Assembly: GCA_934663645.1 (NCBI GenBank)
Contig: CAKUKR010000105.1
Span: 1 to 5,601 of the forward strand
Direction of reading: 5' to 3'
DNA: 5,601 nucleotides
Source: an uncultured Muribaculaceae bacterium
GTDB lineage: Bacteria > Bacteroidota > Bacteroidia > Bacteroidales > Muribaculaceae
Made by a program: the position numbers and the translations under genes. The notes under the pieces were generated by a model. That model was not told the DNA's origin. It saw only the letters and a list, made by a program, of their open reading frames with translations, and searched no databases. Shown piece after piece: positions 1 to 5,601 of the stretch; position 1 is the first letter of the stretch; every line of letters begins with the position of its first letter.

Positions 1-2282
1 GCAAAGAGGCGTCAAATACATACGTCGAGTTCAAGCGCACTATGGCTACGGACAAGAAGTATGAGTGCAGCAACCTCGGGAAGTCTTTCACCTCGGAGGA
101 ACTCTCTGCGGAAGTGCTCAAGACACTGAAATCATTCGTGACTGATGAGAACGTGAATTGCGCAATCATCACCGTACCCGCAAAATTCTCCGTTAACCAA
201 AAGACAGCGACACTGGAAGCGGCGAAAATGGCAGGTTTCGAGAAGGTCGAGTTGCTGCAAGAACCGATTGCTGCGTCAATGGCATACGGACTCACTGCCG
301 ATGAAAAGGATGGTGTCTGGATGGTGTTCGACTTCGGCGGCGGCACATTTGACGCCGCTTTGGTGAAAGTTGAGGACGGCATCATGCAGGTTTTTGACAC
401 AGAGGGCGACAATTACCTCGGGGGCAAGAACCTGGACTATGCCATAGTGGACGAAATCATAATACCCTATCTGCGAAACAACTATTCTGTGGAAGGCTAT
501 CTGCAAGACCCGGTTAAGAAGGAGGTGTTGCGAGATGCCATGAAGACATACGCAGAGGAGGTGAAAAACCAGCTTTCATTCAAGGAAAAGGAAGACATCA
601 TCTCCAACCTTGGCGACTTTGGCGAAGATGAGGACGGCGAGGAAATCGAACTGGATTTGACAGTGACACAGGCACAGCTGTATGGCGTAATCCGTCCGTA
701 TTTCCAGAAGGCTGTTGATATATGCCGCGAACTCATCTCACGCAACAAGCTCAAGCCGTCGCAAATCAGCAAACTGATACTCGTCGGCGGACCGACACAC
801 AGCCCACTGATACGCCAGATGTTGAAGGAGCAGGTGACACCGAATGTTGACACAAGCATCGACCCGATGACCGCCGTTGCCACAGGTGCTGCATTGTATG
901 CATCGACTATCGACGCGGTTGTGTCTGACAGCGAAATTGAAGTCGGAACTGTCAAACTGAACCTCGGATATGCCTCAACATCAGTCGAAACAACAGAGTT
1001 TGTGTCGGTAAAACTTGAGGGAGGAACTTCGCTGCCGAAGGTTGATGTCGAAATTGTCCGCTCCGAGAAGGGCTGGTCTAGCGGCAAGTGTCCTATCGAT
1101 GCGAGCGGAGATGTTATTGAAGTGCAGCTCAGAGACGGAAGAGCAAACTCATTCAGCGTATTGTGCTACGATGACAAGGGCAACCCGCTCCCCTGCTTCC
1201 CCTCTGAAATCACAATCATTCAGGGCAGTTCTGTCGGAGCTGCGCCGTTGGCATATAATATTGGTATCAGCGTATGGAGCGATGTCCGCAAATGCGGCGT
1301 GTTCCGTATGGCAGAGGGCCTTGAGAAGAACAAGCCGCTTCCGGCGGTCGGTGTAATAAGCGATTTGAAGACGCCAGCCAAACTGCGTCCCGGCGTCAGC
1401 TCTGATGTAATCACTATCCCGGTGTATGGAGTGGACGGCGTTGCCGAAGAAGCGGAAGGAAGACCTACAACCCTGTACGAGCATATCAGCGATGTGGTGA
1501 TAACCGGCGATGAGGTAGAGACTCTGATTCCCGAAGAAAGTCTTGTAAACGTGACACTGAAAGCGGACTCGTCGGAACAAATGAAACTCGAGGTGTTTTT
1601 CCTTGCATCCGGCATCTCCATTGAGAAAGCTCTCGACACAAGCAAGAAGCACAAGACAGAGCAAACGCTCAAGGAGATACAGGCAGGTTTGTCAAACGCT
1701 CAAGTCGGCATCGCTCGGCTTGCCGAAAGCGGCATCGACACAGGCATAATGCGCGAGGAACTGGCTCGTCTGCGCAAAGACGCGCAAAACCCGTCAGAGC
1801 CCAAGGAAGTCCTCAAGCACTTGCGCGACTTGCTCATTGACATTGTTAAGGTGGAAGACGGCACAGAGTGGCAGCGCGTTGAAAAAGAGCTGCGCGAGGA
1901 GTTTGATGACCTCGAAAGAGCGCAGAACGACCTCGGCAATGAGGAGACTGCCCGCAGTGTCTCACAGTTGCGTATGCAGACAGACGAGGCCATACGCGCC
2001 AAAGACCCCAAAATGGGACGTGCCGTAATAGACCAAGTCCGCGGATTGTATGTACACCTGACAATGGTGTATCAGTGTGCTGCGATAATTCAGAATAGTA
2101 ACAGCCGTTTCGGCTCGATACGCTGGAAAGACGCATCGCGTGCACGTCAGTTGGTGAACACTGGCATGGCGGAAATCAACAACGGCCTGAATGTTGACAA
2201 ACTGCACCCGATTGCGGTACAGCTTCTCAAACTGATGCCAGATGACCAAGCTCGCGATAATGCCGGAGGTCTGCTGAAATGA
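1..2282 (+). CDS. Divergent Hsp70-like chaperone ATPase, 5' end outside the window
   Basis: Hsp70 proteins bind and release unfolded client segments in an ATP-driven cycle in the cytoplasm. Numbering from the Met at base 42: an EPIAAS connect-1 motif (E74, the equivalent of DnaK E171), the phosphate-2 motif DFGGGTFD (97-104, bases 330-353), the adenosine motif LILVGGPTHSP (245-255, bases 774-806) and DPMTAVATGAAL (274-285). A beta-rich substrate-binding-like region covers about 402-535, and a helical, charged lid-like region about 540-746. The frame stays open from base 3, and the 13 residues before Met42 continue the fold (an FKR segment like the KRLIG region of DnaK). Met42 is therefore internal, and the phosphate-1 loop, about 75-90 residues, lies upstream. 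Oddities are about 100 residues between the nucleotide-binding and substrate-binding parts, no DVLLLD-type linker, and an acidic stretch at 191-206. It is not housekeeping DnaK. The stop overlaps the next start, so the pair is probably translationally coupled. The family is clear; the role is unknown. Confidence 0.93.
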   Translation, partial: KEASNTYVEFKRTMATDKKYECSNLGKSFTSEELSAEVLKTLKSFVTDENVNCAIITVPAKFSVNQKTATLEAAKMAGFEKVELLQEPIAASMAYGLTADEKDGVWMVFDFGGGTFDAALVKVEDGIMQVFDTEGDNYLGGKNLDYAIVDEIIIPYLRNNYSVEGYLQDPVKKEVLRDAMKTYAEEVKNQLSFKEKEDIISNLGDFGEDEDGEEIELDLTVTQAQLYGVIRPYFQKAVDICRELISRNKLKPSQISKLILVGGPTHSPLIRQMLKEQVTPNVDTSIDPMTAVATGAALYASTIDAVVSDSEIEVGTVKLNLGYASTSVETTEFVSVKLEGGTSLPKVDVEIVRSEKGWSSGKCPIDASGDVIEVQLRDGRANSFSVLCYDDKGNPLPCFPSEITIIQGSSVGAAPLAYNIGISVWSDVRKCGVFRMAEGLEKNKPLPAVGVISDLKTPAKLRPGVSSDVITIPVYGVDGVAEEAEGRPTTLYEHISDVVITGDEVETLIPEESLVNVTLKADSSEQMKLEVFFLASGISIEKALDTSKKHKTEQTLKEIQAGLSNAQVGIARLAESGIDTGIMREELARLRKDAQNPSEPKEVLKHLRDLLIDIVKVEDGTEWQRVEKELREEFDDLERAQNDLGNEETARSVSQLRMQTDEAIRAKDPKMGRAVIDQVRGLYVHLTMVYQCAAIIQNSNSRFGSIRWKDASRARQLVNTGMAEINNGLNVDKLHPIAVQLLKLMPDDQARDNAGGLLK
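2265..2269 (+). promoter_or_regulatory. Shine-Dalgarno-like GGAGG before the kinase-AAA gene
   Basis: GGAGG lies inside the end of the Hsp70 gene, nine bases before the ATG at 2279 and twelve before the in-frame ATG at 2282. The spacing slightly favours 2279. The first ATG shares ATGA with the Hsp70 stop codon, an arrangement typical of translational coupling. The other starts in the window have no comparable motif, so this one stands out. Confidence 0.5.
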
Positions 2283-4048
2283 TGTTCCAAAAAGGCGACA
2301 GCATAGGGAATTACACGGTATCGTTTCCGCATAAGCAAGAAGCCTGTGCGGAAACATACCGTGTAAAAGACCCTGAAGGGCATACACGCTTCCTGAAACT
2401 CATTGATTGCAGCAAGTTGCGCCGTGACAGGATAGATGATGAAGGACAGGTAGTGGAAATCGTAGTTGCCAAGCAGCTTGACCACCATAACCTGCTCAAA
2501 TACCATGATTCAGGCAGACTGACATTGGACGGCAGACTGTTCGCATTCCTCGTGACTGACTATGTCAGCAGCGAATCGCTGTCACAGCGCATTATTCGTG
2601 ACGATGACATATCTGTTTATGAGATTAAGGGCATTGCCAAAGCCGTGCTTTCGGCTTTGGCGTATATGCACTCACGCCCTGCTCCGATAATCCATAACGA
2701 TGTGACAATAAATAGTGTCCTGCTTGATTTGACAGGCAGTGTCAGCGATTTGAAACTCGTGGGATTGGGGTATTCCCAGTTTCTTGGGTCAAGTTTGGCG
2801 AAGCCAGATCTGAAAAACCAGAACCTGTTCTACATTGCTCCAGAACGGTTTTCAGGGGTTAGCTCTGTGCAATCTGACTTGTACTCCGTCGGGGTGATGA
2901 TGTATCACCTGCTTTACGGCAGGTTGCCTTGGTATGTAGATGCTTCGCGAGTTGACAGCCAAGAAATTGTAGACGTCATACTTGCGCAGCATGACAAGGA
3001 ATTGGATTTGCCACGGCTGAACAAGTTCGAGCTTGACGACCAGTTGCTCAATGTGATAGCCAAGTCGCTCAGCTACGATGCGGAAGACCGCTTCCAGTCA
3101 GATGATGATTTCATCAGGGCCCTTGACGGCGAAACTGAAATACCGAGACAATCCACAAAGACCAAAATCTTGTCGGAAGCTGGGCAGCGCAAACAAGCAA
3201 CGCCTAAGTTTGAAAAGGCAGAAGGTGAAGGTTTTGCGGCCATTGCAGGTATGGAGGAACTGAAACGTCAGCTTCAAGAGGAAGTAATCGAGCCGCTCCA
3301 CAATCCAGAGGAATATCGCCGCTATGGCGTGACTATACCCAACGGTATGCTTCTGTACGGGCCTCCTGGATGCGGCAAGACATTCTTTGCCAAACATTTT
3401 GCAGAGGAGGTGGGCTTCAATTTCCTGTGCATCACCCCGGCAACGCTGAAAAGCAGATATGTCAACGCCACTCAGGAGAACATTGCGCAAATGTTCAAGG
3501 AGGCGGAGGCAAAAGCACCGACTGTCATATTCATAGACGAGATGAACGAGCTCGTTCCCGACCGTCAGAGCGATGTTCATGAGATGTCGCGAAGTGCGGT
3601 CAATGAGATGCTCGCTCAAATGGATCGGACCGGCGAAAAAGGGGTGTTCGTAATCGGAGCAACGAACTATCCGGACATGATAGACCCGGCGATATTGCGT
3701 GCCGGCCGTTTGGATAAGAAGTACTATGTCGGCGCACCTGACAAGGATGCAAGAGCTGCCCTGTTCCGGCTGTATCTTAGCAAGCGTCCGTATGATTTCG
3801 GACTGGATTATGACAAATTGGCGGAACTGACCGAATACTACGTGTCGGCGGACATACAACTGATTGTCAATGAGGCATCGCGCAATGCGCTGCAACTTCG
3901 CAGCCGTATCACAATGCAGTTGCTTACTGATGCAATAAGCAACACAAAGCCCTCGTTGAGCCGCGAAATGCTTAGCAAGTATGAAACGATTAAGGCAAGG
4001 ATGGAAGGAGCGGACGAGAAACCGACCCGTCGCCGGGTAGGCTTCTGA
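2279..4048 (+). CDS. Pseudokinase-AAA+ ATPase fusion protein
   Basis: The 589-residue protein has two domains. Residues 1-285 have a Ser/Thr kinase fold: the VAIK-type Lys is K40, the probable helix-C Glu E60, APE 187-189, the helix-F Asp D200 in SDLYSVG, and R271. The glycine loop is absent. HRD reads HND (139-141), the catalytic Asn is S146, and DFG reads GLG (162-164), so phosphotransfer is doubtful. A polar linker at 286-316 follows. Residues 317-575 form a classical AAA+ domain: IAGMEELK (322-329), Walker A GPPGCGKT (361-368), pore-loop aromatic Y394, Walker B FIDE (D420, E421), sensor-1 N463, arginine-finger motif RAGR (474-477) and sensor-2 helix SADIQLIVNEA (523-533). The end is basic (RRRVGF). 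The AAA+ half should form an ATP-driven ring that remodels proteins. No membrane segment or protease domain is visible. Translational coupling to the Hsp70 suggests joint work on clients, with the pseudokinase as a docking or sensing module (inference). The start at 2279 fits the ATGA overlap; 2282 is an equal alternative. Confidence 0.95.
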   Translation: MMFQKGDSIGNYTVSFPHKQEACAETYRVKDPEGHTRFLKLIDCSKLRRDRIDDEGQVVEIVVAKQLDHHNLLKYHDSGRLTLDGRLFAFLVTDYVSSESLSQRIIRDDDISVYEIKGIAKAVLSALAYMHSRPAPIIHNDVTINSVLLDLTGSVSDLKLVGLGYSQFLGSSLAKPDLKNQNLFYIAPERFSGVSSVQSDLYSVGVMMYHLLYGRLPWYVDASRVDSQEIVDVILAQHDKELDLPRLNKFELDDQLLNVIAKSLSYDAEDRFQSDDDFIRALDGETEIPRQSTKTKILSEAGQRKQATPKFEKAEGEGFAAIAGMEELKRQLQEEVIEPLHNPEEYRRYGVTIPNGMLLYGPPGCGKTFFAKHFAEEVGFNFLCITPATLKSRYVNATQENIAQMFKEAEAKAPTVIFIDEMNELVPDRQSDVHEMSRSAVNEMLAQMDRTGEKGVFVIGATNYPDMIDPAILRAGRLDKKYYVGAPDKDARAALFRLYLSKRPYDFGLDYDKLAELTEYYVSADIQLIVNEASRNALQLRSRITMQLLTDAISNTKPSLSREMLSKYETIKARMEGADEKPTRRRVGF

Positions 4049-4080
4049 CCATATTGCATTAGCCACCCATGAGATGAAGT

Positions 4081-4108
4081 TGGAGCCGTCCTGGACAGGG
4101 CGGCTCCG
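4081..4108 (+). terminator. Strong hairpin after the Hsp70/AAA operon, possible terminator
   Basis: Arms GGAGCCG (4082-4088) and CGGCTCC (4101-4107) pair perfectly. The stem continues inward through a T-G wobble and three further pairs to a four-base loop (4093-4096), about 11 pairs in all. It begins 33 bases after the AAA gene stop. No clean T tract follows: the next bases are mixed, then AATTAATT, with a TTTT run only at 4129-4132. Intrinsic termination is therefore plausible but not textbook. The hairpin could instead protect the 3' end of the mRNA. Confidence 0.5.
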
Positions 4109-4298
4109 CTCGAATTAATTACACACGATTTTCTCAGGTTATGGGAGAGGAGAGATATGTGGCAGTTCCTGCTAACCACATTGCAAAATTAGGCAATGCT
4201 GGCGATTTCAGCATAGCAGCATCGGACATCCATATTGTCATATCGGACAATGCGCGTGCGCAGAACAGACAAAGCCGCTGTATATCGGGGATTTTGAC
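4109..4298. other. Non-coding spacer with small inverted repeats
   Basis: I see no convincing gene here. The two short open frames that cross it, one per strand, run out of phase into rsmG and resemble no family I know. The spacer holds several short inverted repeats: TGTGG/CCACA with an inner GCAG/CTGC (4158-4180), ATGCTG/CAGCAT with a seven-base loop (4196-4214), ATTGTC/GACAAT with a six-base spacer (4234-4251) and TGCGC/GCGCA with a two-base spacer (4251-4262). ATCGGACA is also repeated directly at 4221-4228 and 4242-4249. These could be operator sites, a structured leader or a small RNA, or chance. Confidence 0.4.
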
Positions 4299-4306
4299 TA
4301 ATTTTG
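4299..4306 (+). promoter_or_regulatory. Bacteroidota-type -7 box upstream of rsmG
   Basis: TAATTTTG matches the TAnnTTTG consensus of the Bacteroidota primary sigma factor. Transcription would start near 4312, leaving a leader of about a dozen bases before the rsmG ATG at 4325. No clear TTG -33 element sits at the expected distance; only CTG at 4278-4280 comes near. Position and orientation support a promoter for rsmG and the MBL gene, separate from the Hsp70/AAA operon. Confidence 0.5.
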
Positions 4307-4324
4307 CAGTAGAAATAGACAGGT

Positions 4325-4948
4325 ATGGCAACTACAATAGAGAAGTATTTTCCACAACTGACTGTGGAGCAACGTGACCGGTTTGACATCATGATGCGTC
4401 TGTACCCTGAATGGAACAGCCGCATAAATGTCATTTCACGCCAGGACATCGACAATCTCGAGACGCACCACCTGCTGCACTCGCTCGCAATAGCCAAGTT
4501 CCTCAACTTCGCGCCCAATAGCCGAGTGTTGGATCTCGGTACAGGCGGCGGGCTGCCGGGGTTGCCTCTTGCGGTCATGTTTCCGCAGGTGCATTTTCAC
4601 CTGATAGACCGCATCGGCAAGAAAATCCGCGTCGCTACGGAGGTGGCGCGTGAGTGCGGTCTTGACAACGTGACCTTTCAGCACGGTGACATAGGCGAGT
4701 GCCATGACAAGTTCGACTTTGTTGTTAGCCGTGCTGTCATGCCTCAAAATGAACTGATGAAGCTGGTTCGTCGCAATTTTGCGGACAAGGGCATCAATGC
4801 AGTCCCCAACGGCCTGATTACGCTGAAGGGCGGCGATGTGACTGGTGAGCTGAAAGGGTTGCCCACAAGCGAGACTGTGGAATTATCCAAGTGGTTTGAC
4901 GAGCCGTTTTTCAGAACAAAGAAGTTGATATACACGCCGGCGAAATGA
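4325..4948 (+). CDS. rsmG: 16S rRNA (guanine-527-N7)-methyltransferase RsmG (GidB)
   Basis: RsmG uses S-adenosylmethionine to methylate N7 of G527 (E. coli numbering) in the 530 loop of 16S rRNA on the small ribosomal subunit. Loss of it in other bacteria gives low-level streptomycin resistance. The 207 residues match the family length. An N-terminal helical part carries WNSRINVISR (30-39) and HHLLHSLAIA (48-57). The SAM-binding motif I is VLDLGTGGGLPG (68-79), followed by HLIDRIGKK (92-100), the SRAV motif (135-138) and LKGG (167-170). The ending DEPFFRTKKLIYTP is typical of Bacteroidales RsmG as I recall it. The ATG at 4325 sits a short leader after the candidate -7 box, and the N-terminus aligns with the family, so no other start is needed. 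There is no clear Shine-Dalgarno sequence. It is probably co-transcribed with the next gene. Confidence 0.97.
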   Translation: MATTIEKYFPQLTVEQRDRFDIMMRLYPEWNSRINVISRQDIDNLETHHLLHSLAIAKFLNFAPNSRVLDLGTGGGLPGLPLAVMFPQVHFHLIDRIGKKIRVATEVARECGLDNVTFQHGDIGECHDKFDFVVSRAVMPQNELMKLVRRNFADKGINAVPNGLITLKGGDVTGELKGLPTSETVELSKWFDEPFFRTKKLIYTPAK

Positions 4949-4978
4949 CATTCTAATGCTGGCAGACAACAAGATAAG

Positions 4979-5601
4979 ATGAAAGTAGCAAGATTTGAAC
5001 TGGCCCTGTTCGGGATAAATACATACGTCGTATATGACGAGGAAACACGCGAGTGTGCAATCATCGACCCGGGGATGACCCTCCCCGAGGAGTTTGACGC
5101 TCTCGACAATTTCATAGCACGCGAGAAGCTGACTGTCACTCACTTGCTCAATACGCACATGCACATAGACCATGCTATCGGTGACAACTATGTGAGCAAT
5201 AAATATGGTGTCAAGGTTGAAGCTCACCCTGCTGATGAGGTGCTTGGCGAGCGCATAGACCGTCAGGCGGAAATGTTCGGCCTGACGAAACAGGCGGAGG
5301 GTGTACACATTACTCATTACCTGAGCGACGGCGACATAATACGCATCGGAGGCGGAGAGCTGAAGGTGCTGCATGTGCCGGGACACTCGCCTGGCGGCAT
5401 CGTGCTATATGACGAGAAAGACGGATTTCTGTTCGCCGGGGATGTCCTTTTTGCTGGCAGCATCGGCCGAACAGACCTGCCGGGTGGCAGCATGACACAG
5501 TTGCTCACTGGTATACGCGAAAAACTGATGCCGCTGCCTGACAGCACAGTCGTATATCCTGGTCACGGTCCGGAAACGACTATCGGCCGGGAGCGCAATT
5601 C
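4979..5601 (+). CDS. Glyoxalase-II-like metallo-beta-lactamase-fold hydrolase, 3' end cut by the window
   Basis: The frame opens with MKVARFELALFGINTYVVYD and stays open to the right edge (207 codons plus two bases). It carries the full metal-binding set of the MBL fold: THMHIDH (H60, H62, D64, H65), H136 in VPGHSPGG, D155 in FAGD and H196 in YPGHGPET. SIGRTDLPGG (161-170) and the PGHGPETTIG ending are typical of small YcbL-like, glyoxalase-II-related hydrolases, which are cytoplasmic, use a two-metal centre and cleave thioesters such as S-lactoylglutathione. The real substrate here is unknown, and many such proteins have other roles. Relatives end soon after this motif, usually with an NPF-type segment, so probably only a few residues are missing. 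The 30-base gap after rsmG suggests one operon. No signal peptide is visible. Confidence 0.94.
   Translation, partial: MKVARFELALFGINTYVVYDEETRECAIIDPGMTLPEEFDALDNFIAREKLTVTHLLNTHMHIDHAIGDNYVSNKYGVKVEAHPADEVLGERIDRQAEMFGLTKQAEGVHITHYLSDGDIIRIGGGELKVLHVPGHSPGGIVLYDEKDGFLFAGDVLFAGSIGRTDLPGGSMTQLLTGIREKLMPLPDSTVVYPGHGPETTIGRERN

Noticed and set aside
42..44. ATG at base 42 as the start of the Hsp70 gene
   Set aside because: The frame is open from base 3 and the preceding residues continue the Hsp70 fold. Starting here would remove the phosphate-1 loop and much of lobe I, so this Met is internal.
497..1087. Antisense open frame of 196 codons under the Hsp70 gene
   Set aside because: It has Ser/Thr-rich low-complexity content expected of an opposite-strand shadow, and no domain.
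4025..4038. ACCCG/CGGGT hairpin at the end of the AAA gene as a terminator
   Set aside because: It is only five pairs long, lies inside the coding sequence before the stop and has no T tract; the hairpin at 4081-4108 is a better candidate.
3098..4066. Long antisense open frame (322 codons) across the AAA+ domain
   Set aside because: It lies opposite a gene with clear AAA+ motifs and its translation shows no recognisable family; it is a shadow of the sense codons.
4134..4331. Small antisense open frame of 65 codons in the spacer
   Set aside because: It starts inside rsmG on the opposite strand, crosses the inverted repeats and has no recognisable motif.
4141..4377. Small + strand open frame of 78 codons in the spacer
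   Set aside because: It overlaps the start of rsmG by 53 bases in another frame, resembles no family I know and spans the candidate promoter.
1..5601. CRISPR array, tRNA, rRNA or insertion sequence
   Set aside because: I saw no regularly spaced repeats, tRNA cloverleaf, rRNA-like stretch, transposase motifs or terminal inverted repeats.

Overview
This 5.6 kb window carries four genes on the + strand. The organism is most likely a member of the Bacteroidota (Bacteroidales-like, with roughly balanced GC). I infer this from three things: the RsmG and metallo-beta-lactamase (MBL) proteins read like Bacteroidales versions, a TAnnTTTG-type -7 box lies just upstream of rsmG, and most starts lack a Shine-Dalgarno sequence. 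The exact family or genus cannot be read from the window.

Left part (1-4048): a tightly coupled two-gene module. The first gene encodes a large, divergent Hsp70-like ATPase whose first ~75-90 residues lie before the window; the reading frame is open to the left edge, so the Met at base 42 is internal. Its TGA overlaps the start of the second gene (ATGA, tandem ATGATG, with GGAGG upstream). The second gene encodes an unusual fusion: an N-terminal protein-kinase fold followed by a classical AAA+ ATPase domain. The kinase half lacks the glycine-rich loop, the catalytic-loop Asn and the DFG Asp, so I read it as a pseudokinase. The AAA+ half has all its main motifs. Together they look like a chaperone plus unfoldase pair. 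A role in protein quality control, remodelling or conflict is inference.

Middle (4049-4324): a 276-base spacer with no convincing gene. It holds a strong hairpin that probably ends the left operon, several smaller inverted repeats, and a candidate promoter directly before rsmG.

Right part (4325-5601): housekeeping genes. rsmG (16S rRNA m7G methyltransferase) is followed after 30 bases by a glyoxalase-II-like MBL hydrolase that runs off the right edge only a few residues before its expected end.

The item most worth pursuing is the Hsp70 + pseudokinase-AAA+ module. I cannot confirm from sequence alone whether it is undescribed.
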